Assembly (NCBI RefSeq): GCF_003935425.1 | Contig: NZ_RHQN01000007.1 | Coordinates: forward strand, 248,001 to 312,000 | Source of the DNA: Pseudomonas sp. v388 | GTDB lineage: Bacteria; Pseudomonadota; Gammaproteobacteria; Pseudomonadales; Pseudomonadaceae | Length of the DNA stretch: 64,000 nt | Direction: 5' to 3' | Part shown: positions 1-8,389 of the stretch, one piece after another | Numbering within the stretch: the stretch's first letter is position 1 | How the letters are laid out: each line of letters begins with the position of its first letter | Program-made: the position numbers and the translations under genes | The notes under the pieces: generated by a model | What the model was told of the DNA's origin: nothing | The model's input: only the letters and a program-made list of their open reading frames with translations | The model's database searches: none

Positions 1-1337
1 AACTGCATCCAGATACCTTCCATGGGATGCAGGACCAGAGCAGCGCCGAGCATTGCCAGCGCGGCCAGCGTCCAGTGCGTGCGCCACGGCACCTCATGCA
101 GAAGCGCCTGGCGCCGCATCAGCAGAACGCCTGTCATCATGGCCCCAGCCAGCGCCGCAATGGCGATCCCGTCGAGGCCCAGCCAAAATGGCAAAACGCC
201 CAACAGCACGGCATTGCACAGGCTGCCGAGCAACTCGCAGTTGAGCGGCAGGCGCGTATCGCCGGCGGCGTAGGCATAGCGCGCCAGTAAGGCGTTCCAG
301 GCACCGAACATCAGCGATGCGGCAAACCAGGCAAGCACCTGCGGCAACGGACCGTCGTGGCTCTGGCCGGGCAATAACAGCACCACCAGCGCCCCCGCAG
401 CGCCGATCAGTCCGGCGACGGCCGGCAATGTCAGCAAGGTGGCGCTGCCCAGCCCGCGCCGCAGCAGAGACAGGCGCTGGTCCCCGGCGTGGCTGCCGCT
501 CATCAATCCCAGCAACACCTGATTGAGGCTCATCAGCGCAATCAGCGGGAGATTGACCAGTTTGCGGGCCAGATTGACCCAGGTTACGGCGCCTTCGCCC
601 AGCAGCGACGCAACCATCCGTTCCAGCAAGGCCAGGCCCTGGCTGGCCAGATTGCTGTTGAGCAACGGGCCGATGCGCTTGAGCAGCTCGGCCATGGCAC
701 CGGGTTCTGCCGACCAGTGCCATGGTCGCCAGCCGCTGCGGTACAGCGTGGGGAGCAACACGCCTGGCATCAACAGGCTGCCGAGTACGCAGGCCGCCGC
801 CACCCCGCTGGGCGTGGCCGCCTGGCCGAGCAATGCGAGATACAGCACGGGCGGCAGGTTGAACAGCAGCGAACCAAGACCTGCCAGCACAAAGCGCGAT
901 TGCGCCTGCAATGGGATGCACAGCAGCCCGTGCAGCAGAAAACCCGGGGCGCACCAGGCCAGCCATTGCAGTCCGCCGACGGCCTGACTCAAGCCATCCA
1001 TATCCAGGCCCGGCCCGATCAAGCGAACCCAAAGCCCCGATCCGAGGTTCAGGATCAGGCTTAATACCACCCCAATAAATAGCAAGCAAGGCGCCATCCC
1101 GCCGAGCCACCGCGTTCGCAACTCGGTCGAACGCTGTTGATAGAGGGGCAGTGCGGCGGCGCTCAACAAACCCGCCGCGAGGGACATGCGCAGCGCTTCA
1201 GGCAGAAACATCGCCACCAGAAACGCATCGCTGCGCCCGCCAGCGCCCCAGGCCGCCACCAGCAGCCATTCCCGGGCGAAGCCTGCGGCCAGTCCGGTCA
1301 GCGTGGCCAGCGTCAGCCACAGGGTCGAACCCAGCAT
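1..1337 (-). CDS. pslK: PslK-like lipid-linked oligosaccharide flippase (MurJ/MVF type), C-terminus cut by window edge
   Basis: Inner-membrane flippase expected to move the undecaprenyl-linked Psl repeat unit across the membrane. Reading the minus strand from the ATG at 1337 gives an uninterrupted frame of 445 codons to the window edge, made of repeated hydrophobic stretches. The N-terminus begins MLGSTLWLTLATLTGLAAGF and continues with the REWLLVAAWGAGGRSDAFLVA-type segment (split here by position: R22 onward), typical of the MurJ/MVF superfamily. P. aeruginosa PslK is about 469 aa, so only a short tail should be missing. It begins 15 nt after the acetyltransferase stop, so it is co-transcribed. 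Identification as PslK rather than a generic flippase rests on its place in the psl operon. Confidence 0.85.
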   Translation of the reverse strand, partial: MLGSTLWLTLATLTGLAAGFAREWLLVAAWGAGGRSDAFLVAMFLPEALRMSLAAGLLSAAALPLYQQRSTELRTRWLGGMAPCLLFIGVVLSLILNLGSGLWVRLIGPGLDMDGLSQAVGGLQWLAWCAPGFLLHGLLCIPLQAQSRFVLAGLGSLLFNLPPVLYLALLGQAATPSGVAAACVLGSLLMPGVLLPTLYRSGWRPWHWSAEPGAMAELLKRIGPLLNSNLASQGLALLERMVASLLGEGAVTWVNLARKLVNLPLIALMSLNQVLLGLMSGSHAGDQRLSLLRRGLGSATLLTLPAVAGLIGAAGALVVLLLPGQSHDGPLPQVLAWFAASLMFGAWNALLARYAYAAGDTRLPLNCELLGSLCNAVLLGVLPFWLGLDGIAIAALAGAMMTGVLLMRRQALLHEVPWRTHWTLAALAMLGAALVLHPMEGIWMQ

Positions 1338-1352
1338 GCTGGTACGCCTCGC

Positions 1353-2174
1353 TTAGTGGAACAAAGTGAACAGGCCTTTGCCGCCCACTTTGTAATTGAG
1401 GTTGCGGGCGCGTTCGCCTTTGATTTCGGCGTTGGGACCGCTGACGATGGCATACGGCGCAATCGGCTTGGACACCACGCAGGCGCCGCCCACCACCGCG
1501 CCTTCGCCGATGTCGGCACCGAACGAGAGCAGGGCGCGGCTGCAGATCCACGCGTAGTCGCGGATATACACCGGGCCGCCCACCGCCCAGAACTCCGGCG
1601 CCTGGAGATCGTGACCACCGGCAATCACTAAAACATGGGAAGCGATGGTCACATGATCGCCGATCACCAGCCCGCCCCGCGCGTCGATCTGGCAATGCCA
1701 GCCTACGGTGGTGTCGCTGCCGATGCGCAGGCTGTCGACGCCCAGCACTTCGGTGTTGCGCCAGACCGTCGAACCCTTGCCGATCTTCGCTCCGCCCATT
1801 CGCAGCCAGAGCAGGCGCAGCGTGTGGCTGGGTATCTTGCAGATCAGGATGTTGTACATCTGCTCCCAGGTGCGCAGCATTCGGTCGCGCAATGTCGGCC
1901 AGTTGATGCCGTACAGTGGAATCAGCGCGCCCAGGGTTTCGCTGGCCAGCAGGCGATAGAAACGCCGCGCCAGCGGATGCTCGATACGCGGTTCGATGTT
2001 CAGGTAAGAAATGAACGACAGCGTGCGGTCCTTGATACGGGTTTCGAAACACACGTCGTTGGCCAGCATCCATTCATAGGCCGCCTGCAATTCTTCAAGG
2101 GGCACGCCCATTTTCAGGGCGTAATCGGGCAGTGCCTCGCGCAAGTCATGGGAATGCATCATGCGGTGTTTCAT
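1353..2174 (-). CDS. Left-handed beta-helix (hexapeptide repeat) O-acetyltransferase in the psl operon
   Basis: 273 aa. The N-terminal 100 residues are alpha-helical and not recognised. The C-terminal half, from about residue 125, shows hexapeptide-repeat spacing (GGAKIGKGSTVWRN, IGSDTTVGWHCQID, IGDHVTIASHVLVIAGGHD, FGADIGEGAVVGGACVV), as in WcaF/VatB/NodL-type acetyltransferases that use acetyl-CoA. The likely role is O-acetylation of the Psl sugar unit in the cytoplasm before export. The start overlaps the pslJ stop by 4 nt (ATGA), so it is translationally coupled. It sits between pslJ and pslK, a slot with no gene in the P. aeruginosa order as I remember it; the P. aeruginosa operon instead has a membrane acyltransferase, PslL, after pslK. 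An internal Met at codon 5 or 6 is an alternative start. Confidence 0.8.
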   Translation of the reverse strand: MKHRMMHSHDLREALPDYALKMGVPLEELQAAYEWMLANDVCFETRIKDRTLSFISYLNIEPRIEHPLARRFYRLLASETLGALIPLYGINWPTLRDRMLRTWEQMYNILICKIPSHTLRLLWLRMGGAKIGKGSTVWRNTEVLGVDSLRIGSDTTVGWHCQIDARGGLVIGDHVTIASHVLVIAGGHDLQAPEFWAVGGPVYIRDYAWICSRALLSFGADIGEGAVVGGACVVSKPIAPYAIVSGPNAEIKGERARNLNYKVGGKGLFTLFH

Positions 2175-3586
2175 AAACGGGTTCCCTGTACGGCTGGAGC
2201 GGTAGACGGTTTGATTGGGCCGGGCACTGCGGCGCGGATGCGGCGGATCTCGTGCAGGCTGATACCGACGAACAGCCAGAACAACGCGACCAGCACGCTG
2301 GTAAAACTGAAGTAATGGTCGAAGAGACCGCTGAACAGCGCGGCCATTACACCGATCATGCAGCCCACGCCAATCGCGTTATCGTGGGTCAGTTCGAGGG
2401 TCCCGGAAGCCGGGCGCACGTATTTCCACCAACTCATGGTCGCGCCGATGAACAGCACCATGCCCGGCAGTCCCATCTTGTAGACGAAATTGAGCCACAG
2501 GTTGGAGATGCCGAATTCGGTGTAGCCCTGCACCGGCGGGTCGACCTTGAAGCCGATGCCGAACGGGAAGGTGGCGACCGCATCGGGAAAGTGTGTGTAC
2601 TCCAGGAAGCGGATCGCGGTGCTGGTGTCGTCGTCCGAGAACAGGCTCATCAGGCGATCCTGCAGCGGCGGGTAGAACATCAGCAGCGCCACGGCGGCCA
2701 GGCCGCCGGCGACCAACAGGCGACCCAGGTGCGGAATACGTCGACGCGCCATCCACAGCATCACGGCGACCAGGCTCAGCAAGGCGCCGCGCGAGCCGGT
2801 CAGCAGCAGGCCGACCGAGCCTACCGCCGCGACCATCAAGGCCAGCGAGCGCGGGCCGCCGCTGCGGGTAATGCCGAAACAGAACGCCACCGGCAGGATC
2901 ATCGCCAGCGCACCGCCCGCCACGTTGGGGTGCATCCACGGCGAGCCCATGCGATCGGCCAGTGCCAGCAGGCTGTCGCCGAGCACGTCGATGCCGCCGT
3001 AACCCAGCGTGGCGAGGATCGGCGTGATGGCCGTGGCGGTCTTGTTGACCATGAAGATCGGAATCGACAGCAGCAGTAGCAGCAGCGTGCCGGCCATGAT
3101 CGCCATGATCAGATGGTCCAGGGTCTTGCGTTCGGTGAGCAGGCGCGGCACCAGGAACAGCACCGACAGGTTGAACAGCCAGCGCACCCAGTTGATCGGC
3201 CCGTTGCCTTCGATGGGCACCGATACCTGGCCGACCAGGAACGGGAAGGCACTGAACAGCATCAGCGCCACCAGCCAGCGCTCGGCGCGCAGCATTTTCG
3301 GCACCGGCGCCTGCTCGAAGTACATCGACTGCAGCAGGTAGCTGCCCCAGGTCAGCATGATCAAGGCTTCGGACACCGTGGTGCGGATGCCGATCTGGAC
3401 AGTGGAATATGGAATGAACGTGCCGATGAAACAGAACAGCAGCAGGCCGCGCACCGGCCGCCGAACCACGGTGACGATGGAGGCCACGCCCGCCAGCACC
3501 AAAAGCACTTTGGAGACCGGCAGCAGCCAGATCAGTACCCCGAACATCAGGCTGAACAGCAGCCCCACGGGCATCGCCATCGGCAT
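2171..3586 (-). CDS. pslJ: PslJ-like O-antigen ligase/polymerase-family membrane protein
   Basis: 471 aa polytopic inner-membrane protein with about 12 hydrophobic segments and the O-antigen ligase (Wzy_C) signature region around LLLTGSRGALLSLVAV (near residue 265). Its length matches P. aeruginosa PslJ (about 478 aa). It is expected to polymerise flipped Psl repeat units on the periplasmic face. Start and stop overlap pslI by 1 nt (TGATG) and the acetyltransferase by 4 nt. The PslJ name comes from operon position plus family and length; the sequence alone would support only 'O-antigen ligase family protein'. Confidence 0.87.
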   Translation of the reverse strand: MPMAMPVGLLFSLMFGVLIWLLPVSKVLLVLAGVASIVTVVRRPVRGLLLFCFIGTFIPYSTVQIGIRTTVSEALIMLTWGSYLLQSMYFEQAPVPKMLRAERWLVALMLFSAFPFLVGQVSVPIEGNGPINWVRWLFNLSVLFLVPRLLTERKTLDHLIMAIMAGTLLLLLLSIPIFMVNKTATAITPILATLGYGGIDVLGDSLLALADRMGSPWMHPNVAGGALAMILPVAFCFGITRSGGPRSLALMVAAVGSVGLLLTGSRGALLSLVAVMLWMARRRIPHLGRLLVAGGLAAVALLMFYPPLQDRLMSLFSDDDTSTAIRFLEYTHFPDAVATFPFGIGFKVDPPVQGYTEFGISNLWLNFVYKMGLPGMVLFIGATMSWWKYVRPASGTLELTHDNAIGVGCMIGVMAALFSGLFDHYFSFTSVLVALFWLFVGISLHEIRRIRAAVPGPIKPSTAPAVQGTRL

Positions 3587-4686
3587 CAGCGCAACTCCTC
3601 GAGGGCGGCGTACAAACCTTGCCGAAAGGCGTCGACGCCGTAGCGTGCCGCCCAGGCTTTGGACGTCTGCGGATCTTCCCGCTGTGCCTCGGCCAGGCTG
3701 CCCATCAGGCGGATCAGGGCGCCGCTGTCGATGGGGGAAAAATGCGGGCTGTCCGGCGGAGATATCTCATCCAGCGACGAGCCGGTCGCCACGGCCACCG
3801 GCGTGCCGACGCTCAGCGCTTCGATCACCGGCAAGCCGAAACCTTCTGCCTTGGACGGTTGCCACAAACGGTCGGCGTTGCGGTACAGCGCCTGCAACCG
3901 GGCATCGCTCAGGCCGCGCAATACGTGCAGGCCGGGCAGCAACCGCTGGGCTTCACGCAGGCATTCGTCGCCGCCGACCAGCACCAGGTCGGGAATGTTG
4001 CCGAACTGCATCCGCGCGGTCTGCCAGGCTTCGACGAACCAGGCGATGTTCTTGCGCGGTTCGCGGGTACCGACGCACAGCCAGTAGCCGTCCGGCAGTT
4101 GCAGGTCGGCAATGTCGGCAGGCTCGCCCTTGAACCCTTCGACCAGGTGCGGCACGACCCGCAACTTGTCGCTGGCCCAGGGAAACAGCCGGCGCGTTTC
4201 ATCGGCGGTGAACTGCGAGGGCGTCCAGACCCGGTCGGCGACGCGCAGGGAATGGGCAATCGACAGGTGATCGGTGCAGCGGTACACCCTGGCCTTCAGG
4301 CGTGAGCCATGATGGTTGTGCTGGGTCAGCTGGAACAGGTCATGCAGTTGCAGCACGTAGCGCAGCCCGGCAGGCTTGCGGCCCAGTGGCAGGCCCATGT
4401 TGATGTTGGCTACGTAGATCTGCACCTCGGCATCACGCAGCGCCTTGGGCAGGAACAGGCCCTCGAAGCGCAGCCGGTCAGGCAGCCGGTGCACCGCATC
4501 GATGGGCGTCGACCAGCGCGGCACGTGAACATGGCGGCGGATCGGGTGATCGAAGGGCGCCACTCCGAACAGCTGCAGCTGAATGTCCGGATGGGCGCGA
4601 AAGGCGTCTTCCAGGGCAAGGTTCTGGCGACCGATGCCGCTGGTGGGATAACCGGCGGCTGCGCGGTAGTCGAGTCCTATACGCAT
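3586..4686 (-). CDS. pslI: PslI-like family 4 glycosyltransferase
   Basis: 366 aa cytoplasmic GT4 glycosyltransferase. The start chosen is ATG at 4686 (MRIGLDYRAAAGYPTSGIGR). A longer frame runs upstream to 4821, but that extension lies inside pslH and has no homology-like character. The 366 aa product matches P. aeruginosa PslI (367 aa). The GT4 C-terminal donor-binding region is visible: GTREPRKNI at the domain junction, then SKAEGFGLPVIEALSVGTPVA, with the EGFGLPxxE motif. It is expected to add a sugar (Psl contains mannose, rhamnose and glucose) to the lipid-linked repeat unit; the exact linkage cannot be read from sequence. The first 10 nt overlap the end of pslH. Confidence 0.87.
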   Translation of the reverse strand: MRIGLDYRAAAGYPTSGIGRQNLALEDAFRAHPDIQLQLFGVAPFDHPIRRHVHVPRWSTPIDAVHRLPDRLRFEGLFLPKALRDAEVQIYVANINMGLPLGRKPAGLRYVLQLHDLFQLTQHNHHGSRLKARVYRCTDHLSIAHSLRVADRVWTPSQFTADETRRLFPWASDKLRVVPHLVEGFKGEPADIADLQLPDGYWLCVGTREPRKNIAWFVEAWQTARMQFGNIPDLVLVGGDECLREAQRLLPGLHVLRGLSDARLQALYRNADRLWQPSKAEGFGLPVIEALSVGTPVAVATGSSLDEISPPDSPHFSPIDSGALIRLMGSLAEAQREDPQTSKAWAARYGVDAFRQGLYAALEELR

Positions 4687-5894
4687 GCACGCGATCCTTC
4701 TTTGACGGGCGAGAGCCGGTTGTAGATGCCTTCGAGCTGAGTCGCCGAGACCGACCAGTCGTGGGTATTGCGCACATAGGCGCGGCCGGCTTCGCCGATT
4801 TTTGCCAGGCTGGCCGGGCACTGGATATTGGCGGCGATCAACTGCGCCAGTTCCTGGGGGTCTTCGCTGCCCAGATAGTGTTCGCCGTTGGTGACCGTCA
4901 GGCCGGAAACGCCTTGGGCGGTGGTCACGATAGGCAGGCCGGCCGCCAGCGCTTCGAGAATCTTCAGCTTGGAGCCGCCACCCTGACGCAAAGGGGCGAA
5001 GAACATTGAGGCGCTGGTTTGCAGGGCGCGCAGGTCAGGCACGAAACCCACCCACTCGATGCGCGGGTCCGGCCAGCGTTCACGCCAGGATTCAGGCAAG
5101 CCGAAGCCGCCGATGGCGAAACGCACCGTGGGCGACAAGGCCCAGACCCTGGGCATGATGTCATCCAGCGCCCATTCGATGGCATCCACGTTCGGCCCGT
5201 ACTCATAGTTGCCGATGAACAGCAGGCGCTGGTTGTAGCGATCCGGAATCACGCTGGCGTAATGCTGAGTATCGACACTGTTGACCACGATCGAGGTGGC
5301 CTTGCCGCTCAGACGCGACAGTGCCTTGGCATCGGCTTCGGTCACCGAAATCAGCTCGCTGACCTGCTCGAATACATGGGATTCCCAGCGCCGGTAGCGC
5401 CAGCGGTCGAACGCGGCGAAGGCTGCGGCCCAGCGTGGCAGGGTGCTGTAACTGGCCGCTCCCAGTGCCGACTCGACGTTGTGCTCGGTGAGCACGAACG
5501 GTTTACCCGAACGCTGCAGGGCGCGTTCGAACGGCTGGAACGCATAGGTGTGCTGCAACTGGATCACGTCCCAGTCTTCCTGGAGCAGCTCCTCGAAGAC
5601 TTGCTCCAGTTGCGGCGCGTAGCCGTTGATGCTGGCCAGCATCGGCACCGGCGCCAGGGCCACTGCCAGCAAAGTGCGCAGGCTGCTGCGCGATCTTCTG
5701 GGCACCACGATCAGACGTTCGAGCCACGGCTCGAGCGCCGACTGGGCGCTGTCGTCCAGCTCGGTCTTGGACTGCACCAGCAAGGTGATCCGGTGGCCCC
5801 GCGCGGCGAGATTGCGCAGCAGATGATATTCCCGCGTTTTGCCGCCGCTGGTGGTCGGCCAGGGCAGATAGGGAAGGGTCCAGAGAATACGCAT
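4677..5894 (-). CDS. pslH: PslH-like family 4 glycosyltransferase
   Basis: 405 aa; P. aeruginosa PslH is about 402 aa. The N-terminus MRILWTLPYLPWPTTSGGKT is typical of GT4 enzymes, with a TSGGK loop at the acceptor domain. The C-terminal donor domain has VFAPLRQGGGSKLKILEAL and LAAGLPIVTT. It should act in the cytoplasm on the growing undecaprenyl-linked Psl oligosaccharide. It begins 3 nt after the pslG stop and overlaps the pslI start by 10 nt, consistent with coupled translation of one polycistronic message. Confidence 0.88.
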   Translation of the reverse strand: MRILWTLPYLPWPTTSGGKTREYHLLRNLAARGHRITLLVQSKTELDDSAQSALEPWLERLIVVPRRSRSSLRTLLAVALAPVPMLASINGYAPQLEQVFEELLQEDWDVIQLQHTYAFQPFERALQRSGKPFVLTEHNVESALGAASYSTLPRWAAAFAAFDRWRYRRWESHVFEQVSELISVTEADAKALSRLSGKATSIVVNSVDTQHYASVIPDRYNQRLLFIGNYEYGPNVDAIEWALDDIMPRVWALSPTVRFAIGGFGLPESWRERWPDPRIEWVGFVPDLRALQTSASMFFAPLRQGGGSKLKILEALAAGLPIVTTAQGVSGLTVTNGEHYLGSEDPQELAQLIAANIQCPASLAKIGEAGRAYVRNTHDWSVSATQLEGIYNRLSPVKEGSRACV

Positions 5895-5897
5895 GGG

Positions 5898-7214
5898 TCA
5901 GGGCTTCCATTCCAGGATTTGCAAGGTCGGCTTAAGGCCCAGGGTGATGCCTTTTTCACTGCTCAGCGCAATGCGGCTGCCGGTCAGCGGGTTGTGCAAC
6001 ACCGCGTCGCTGATGGTCGGGAAGGTCATGGTGCTGCCGGTCACGCTCCAGAACATCAGCAGGCGCTTGCCGTCGTCACGGTCCCAGCTGACGGCGTACA
6101 GGTCACCGGGCACGCTGCTTACCGCCGGCGGGTCGGCGGGCGTCAGACGCGGTCCGGTGACGTCGAGGAACCGCTTGAGCGCTGTGTAGACCGGCTTGGG
6201 GTTGGCTTGCAGGTCGAGCAGGCCATAGGCCTGGTCGCGGGCGGTGGCGCGGGCGTCCAGATCGCTGAGGTTGAACAAAAAGATCCGCTGGAAATCCAGC
6301 GCACTCATCAGCGCCAGACGGCGCAGGGTGTAGTCGGCCTGGCCCTGCTCGCCGATCACGGCCTGCATTTCCACCGGGCCGTCGTAGCTCGACCAGCCCC
6401 ATTCGGTGGCCCAGACGTCCTTCACGCCATTGCTGTGCAGCAGCTGATTCATGGCATTGGCGCGTACCAGGAAATCCCGGTCCGGCGGCGAGTCGCCTTC
6501 CGGGTATTCGGAATACGGGTGGTAGGCAGCGACGATGTTCTGGGTACCCAGGCCGTTGTCGACCAGTGTCTGCAGCATGTAGCCCGGCGTGCTGTGCATC
6601 TGGCTGTAATAAGCCATGCCGGCGGTGACGATGGTCTTGTCCGGCAGCGCGGCGCGGATCGCGTCGGCTGTGGTGGTCAGCAGGCGCCCATAGGCCGCCG
6701 GATCTTCCTTGGGCAGCCAGACGATGTTCGGTTCGTTCCACACCTGCCAGGCGCTGACCTGCGGGTAGCGCTTGGCCAGGCTGGTCATGCGCGCGGCGAA
6801 CACGTTGAAGTCTTTGGGCGGGTATTGGTCCCGACCCTGGGCCTTGGCCGGAGCACTGCTGGCGAACGGCGCCGAACCGACCATGTACGCCAGCGTGTTG
6901 TAGTGGTGGTCCTTGATCGCCGCCATGGCGCCGTCCAGTTCCTTGAGGCTGTATTGATCCTTGACCGGCTCGATGATCGGCCAGTGAATGGTCAGTCGTA
7001 CCCACTTCAGGCCCAGTTCGTCGAGGCGAGCCATCTGCTGCTGGTAGATCTGCGGTTCGAAATACTGGAACTGCACGTTGACGCCGAGAAAGTCCTGCCA
7101 GACCACCGGCTGTCGTGACTTGAGGACGGTCTCGGCCTGTGCGCTGCATGACAACAGTGCGCCAAGGCATGCAGCGCGCCATGGAAATGTTGTTCTTAGG
7201 GAATCGAGCATCAC
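5898..7214 (-). CDS. pslG: PslG-like periplasmic glycoside hydrolase (GH39 type)
   Basis: 438 aa, close to P. aeruginosa PslG (442 aa). An N-terminal export signal is visible: a positively charged start, then AACLGALLSC and a likely cleavage after SAQA. Next comes a TIM-barrel domain. Both expected catalytic glutamates are present: E161 in VWNEPN (acid/base) and E271 in ATEWGW (nucleophile), spaced like E165/E276 reported for PslG. PslG is an endoglycosidase that degrades Psl and contributes to its synthesis; the sequence implies the same here. A C-terminal beta-domain follows from about residue 350. The start overlaps the pslF stop by 4 nt. Confidence 0.9.
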   Translation of the reverse strand: MMLDSLRTTFPWRAACLGALLSCSAQAETVLKSRQPVVWQDFLGVNVQFQYFEPQIYQQQMARLDELGLKWVRLTIHWPIIEPVKDQYSLKELDGAMAAIKDHHYNTLAYMVGSAPFASSAPAKAQGRDQYPPKDFNVFAARMTSLAKRYPQVSAWQVWNEPNIVWLPKEDPAAYGRLLTTTADAIRAALPDKTIVTAGMAYYSQMHSTPGYMLQTLVDNGLGTQNIVAAYHPYSEYPEGDSPPDRDFLVRANAMNQLLHSNGVKDVWATEWGWSSYDGPVEMQAVIGEQGQADYTLRRLALMSALDFQRIFLFNLSDLDARATARDQAYGLLDLQANPKPVYTALKRFLDVTGPRLTPADPPAVSSVPGDLYAVSWDRDDGKRLLMFWSVTGSTMTFPTISDAVLHNPLTGSRIALSSEKGITLGLKPTLQILEWKP

Positions 7215-8389
7215 TTGACCTCACATGCCTGCTGAAACACATCGCGAAAACGTTCGGCGGTCAGGCTCCAGACGCGCGCCTGGCCCATTTGCGAAGCCTG
7301 TTGCGCCCAGAGCGCGGCGCGGTCGGGGCTGGAGCAGACCTCGCTCAGCACGCTGGCCAGTGCCCGGACATCGCCTTGTGGGTAAATCATGCCGTTGCCG
7401 TGGGAAACCTCTTCAGCGAACGACCTGGCGTCCGAAGTGATCACGCCACGTCCGCACGCCACCGCCCAGGACAGTGCGCCGCTGGTGCCGCGCAGCTTGC
7501 CGAGGATCTTCAGTTTGCTGGACTCCCGATACGGCAGGACCATCACATGGTGAGCCTGGATGACCTCGGCGATCCGCTCGGCGGGCAGGTCCAGCTGCCA
7601 GTCGATCAGGTCGACCAGGCCCAGTTCACGAATTCGCCGCCGCAGCTGCTCCAGGTAACTGCCGGACGGCCCGAAGGCCATCTCCGGCTCGCTGCCGCCG
7701 GCCAGGGTCAGGCGCACTTTGGGGCGCAGGCCGGGCTGGGCGACGAACATGCCGGCCAGGGCGTCGAGCAGATCCTCGATGCCCTTGCCGCGATAGATGA
7801 AGCCGAAGTACAGCAGCCGCAAAGGCGCAAGCGGCGGCAGCGGCGCAGGTGCGATGGGCAGGTTGCCATGGTGAATTACCGCCATCTGTGCCGGGCTCAG
7901 TTTCATCCGCGTGCGCAGGGCCTGGCCGCCGGCCTGGGTCAAGGTGATCAGCCGCGTCATGTGCCGCGCCAGCTGGCGTTCTTCGTGCAGGCACAAAGGG
8001 TCGGCGAGCACCGTGGCCGCTTCCGGCAGCGGCGAACGCATCCCGGCGGCCATCGACAAGGGCCACGGCAGTTTTTCCCGACGCCAGACCAAACGCTCCG
8101 GATCATGCACAGTGGCGGTCAGCGGCAGCCTGGGAAAGCGTTTGCGCAAGGTCTGCAAAGCCTGGAACTCGGCCAGTCGGCCGCCGCCCAGCTCGGCATG
8201 CACCAGGTCTACGCCGGTCCAGTCGGTGGCGGCCACCCGCTCGACAGCCCGACGCGGATCGTTGCCCACGCCTTGCAGCGGGGTGACGATCTGCACGCCT
8301 AGGTTTTCCAGAGCATGCTTGAGATGCCCGGCGTAGTCGGCGATGCCGTTCTGCTCCGGCGGCAGCGGCGCAAGCAGGGCGATCCGCAT
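7211..8389 (-). CDS. pslF: PslF-like family 4 glycosyltransferase
   Basis: 392 aa; P. aeruginosa PslF is about 395 aa. The N-terminus MRIALLAPLPPEQNGIADYAG is the usual GT4 opening, with the NGIADY acceptor loop. The middle contains LLYFGFIYRGKGIEDLLDAL, the interdomain GKG donor-binding region. The C-terminal segment VLPYRESSKLKILGKLRGTSGAL corresponds to the E-x7-E zone, though less canonical. It is a cytoplasmic enzyme of Psl repeat-unit assembly. The start shares one nucleotide with the pslE stop (TGATG) and the stop overlaps the pslG start. Confidence 0.87.
   Translation of the reverse strand: MRIALLAPLPPEQNGIADYAGHLKHALENLGVQIVTPLQGVGNDPRRAVERVAATDWTGVDLVHAELGGGRLAEFQALQTLRKRFPRLPLTATVHDPERLVWRREKLPWPLSMAAGMRSPLPEAATVLADPLCLHEERQLARHMTRLITLTQAGGQALRTRMKLSPAQMAVIHHGNLPIAPAPLPPLAPLRLLYFGFIYRGKGIEDLLDALAGMFVAQPGLRPKVRLTLAGGSEPEMAFGPSGSYLEQLRRRIRELGLVDLIDWQLDLPAERIAEVIQAHHVMVLPYRESSKLKILGKLRGTSGALSWAVACGRGVITSDARSFAEEVSHGNGMIYPQGDVRALASVLSEVCSSPDRAALWAQQASQMGQARVWSLTAERFRDVFQQACEVK

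Noticed and set aside
94-1110. Long minus-strand frame of 338 codons at the left edge
   Set aside because: Arg/Ala/Gly-rich shadow of the flippase gene, which reads through in another frame to the window edge with proper membrane helices.
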